Of a stretch of 5,523 nt of DNA, positions 5,513-5,523 are shown one piece after another. Both the position numbers and the translations under genes were made by a program. Under the pieces are notes generated by a model. That model ran no database searches. It was not told the origin of the DNA and worked only from the letters and a program-made list of their open reading frames with translations. Source of the DNA: Bacteroidales bacterium (GTDB lineage Bacteria > Bacteroidota > Bacteroidia > Bacteroidales > VadinHA17); contig JALOMK010000307.1 in the NCBI GenBank assembly GCA_025455505.1, positions 1 through 5,523 on the forward strand, read 5' to 3'. Numbering within the stretch: position 1 is the stretch's first letter; the number at the start of each line of letters is the position of its first letter.

Positions 5513-5523
5513 TGTAAAAAGGT

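Overview
The window looks like chromosomal DNA from a member of the Bacteroidota, probably Bacteroidales-like and possibly from a metagenome assembly. The clues are the gene families (an AraC-type regulator with a seven-helix membrane domain, a small outer-membrane barrel of Bacteroidota type, a periplasmic TlpA/redoxin pair, a YqaA protein), signal peptides ending in '..AQ', weak or absent Shine-Dalgarno sites, and -7-like elements resembling TAnnTTTG. All supported genes are on the + strand.

Positions 1-2621 hold a likely transcription unit. It contains (i) an AraC-family regulator cut by the left edge, open in frame back to base 3; (ii) a membrane protein with two helices followed by a TPM domain (COG3762 type); and (iii) a YgcG-like secreted/membrane TPM gene, joined to (ii) by a 4-base ATGA overlap. 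Gene (iii) is broken. Its frame changes between about 2163 and 2265, and the C-terminal part of the TPM domain is missing, which fits an internal deletion of length 3n+1. The membrane segments and the Gly/Ser tail survive in another frame.

Positions 2622-2791 are AT-rich and hold no convincing gene; a 42-codon minus-strand ORF is noted as doubtful. Positions 2792-3433 encode a secreted, probably outer-membrane, beta-barrel protein of unknown function. Positions 3550-4677 are a two-gene unit for periplasmic thiol chemistry: a TlpA-like WCGPC thioredoxin and a peroxiredoxin-like protein that keeps only one cysteine of the usual CNHC site.

Positions 4678-4949 are non-coding but highly structured. 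Two arrays of a GACAAAC-type heptamer flank a perfect 9-bp hairpin. A long-range inverted repeat with a nested hairpin follows, then a strong intrinsic terminator. Positions 4950-5414 encode a YqaA/DedA-like small membrane protein without an in-frame ATG start. The last 109 bases hold no gene but end in a promoter-like element, presumably for a gene beyond the right edge.

I see no defence system, CRISPR array, RNA gene or transposase. The items most worth a second look are the repeat/hairpin element at 4678-4887, the broken TPM gene and the altered redoxin active site.
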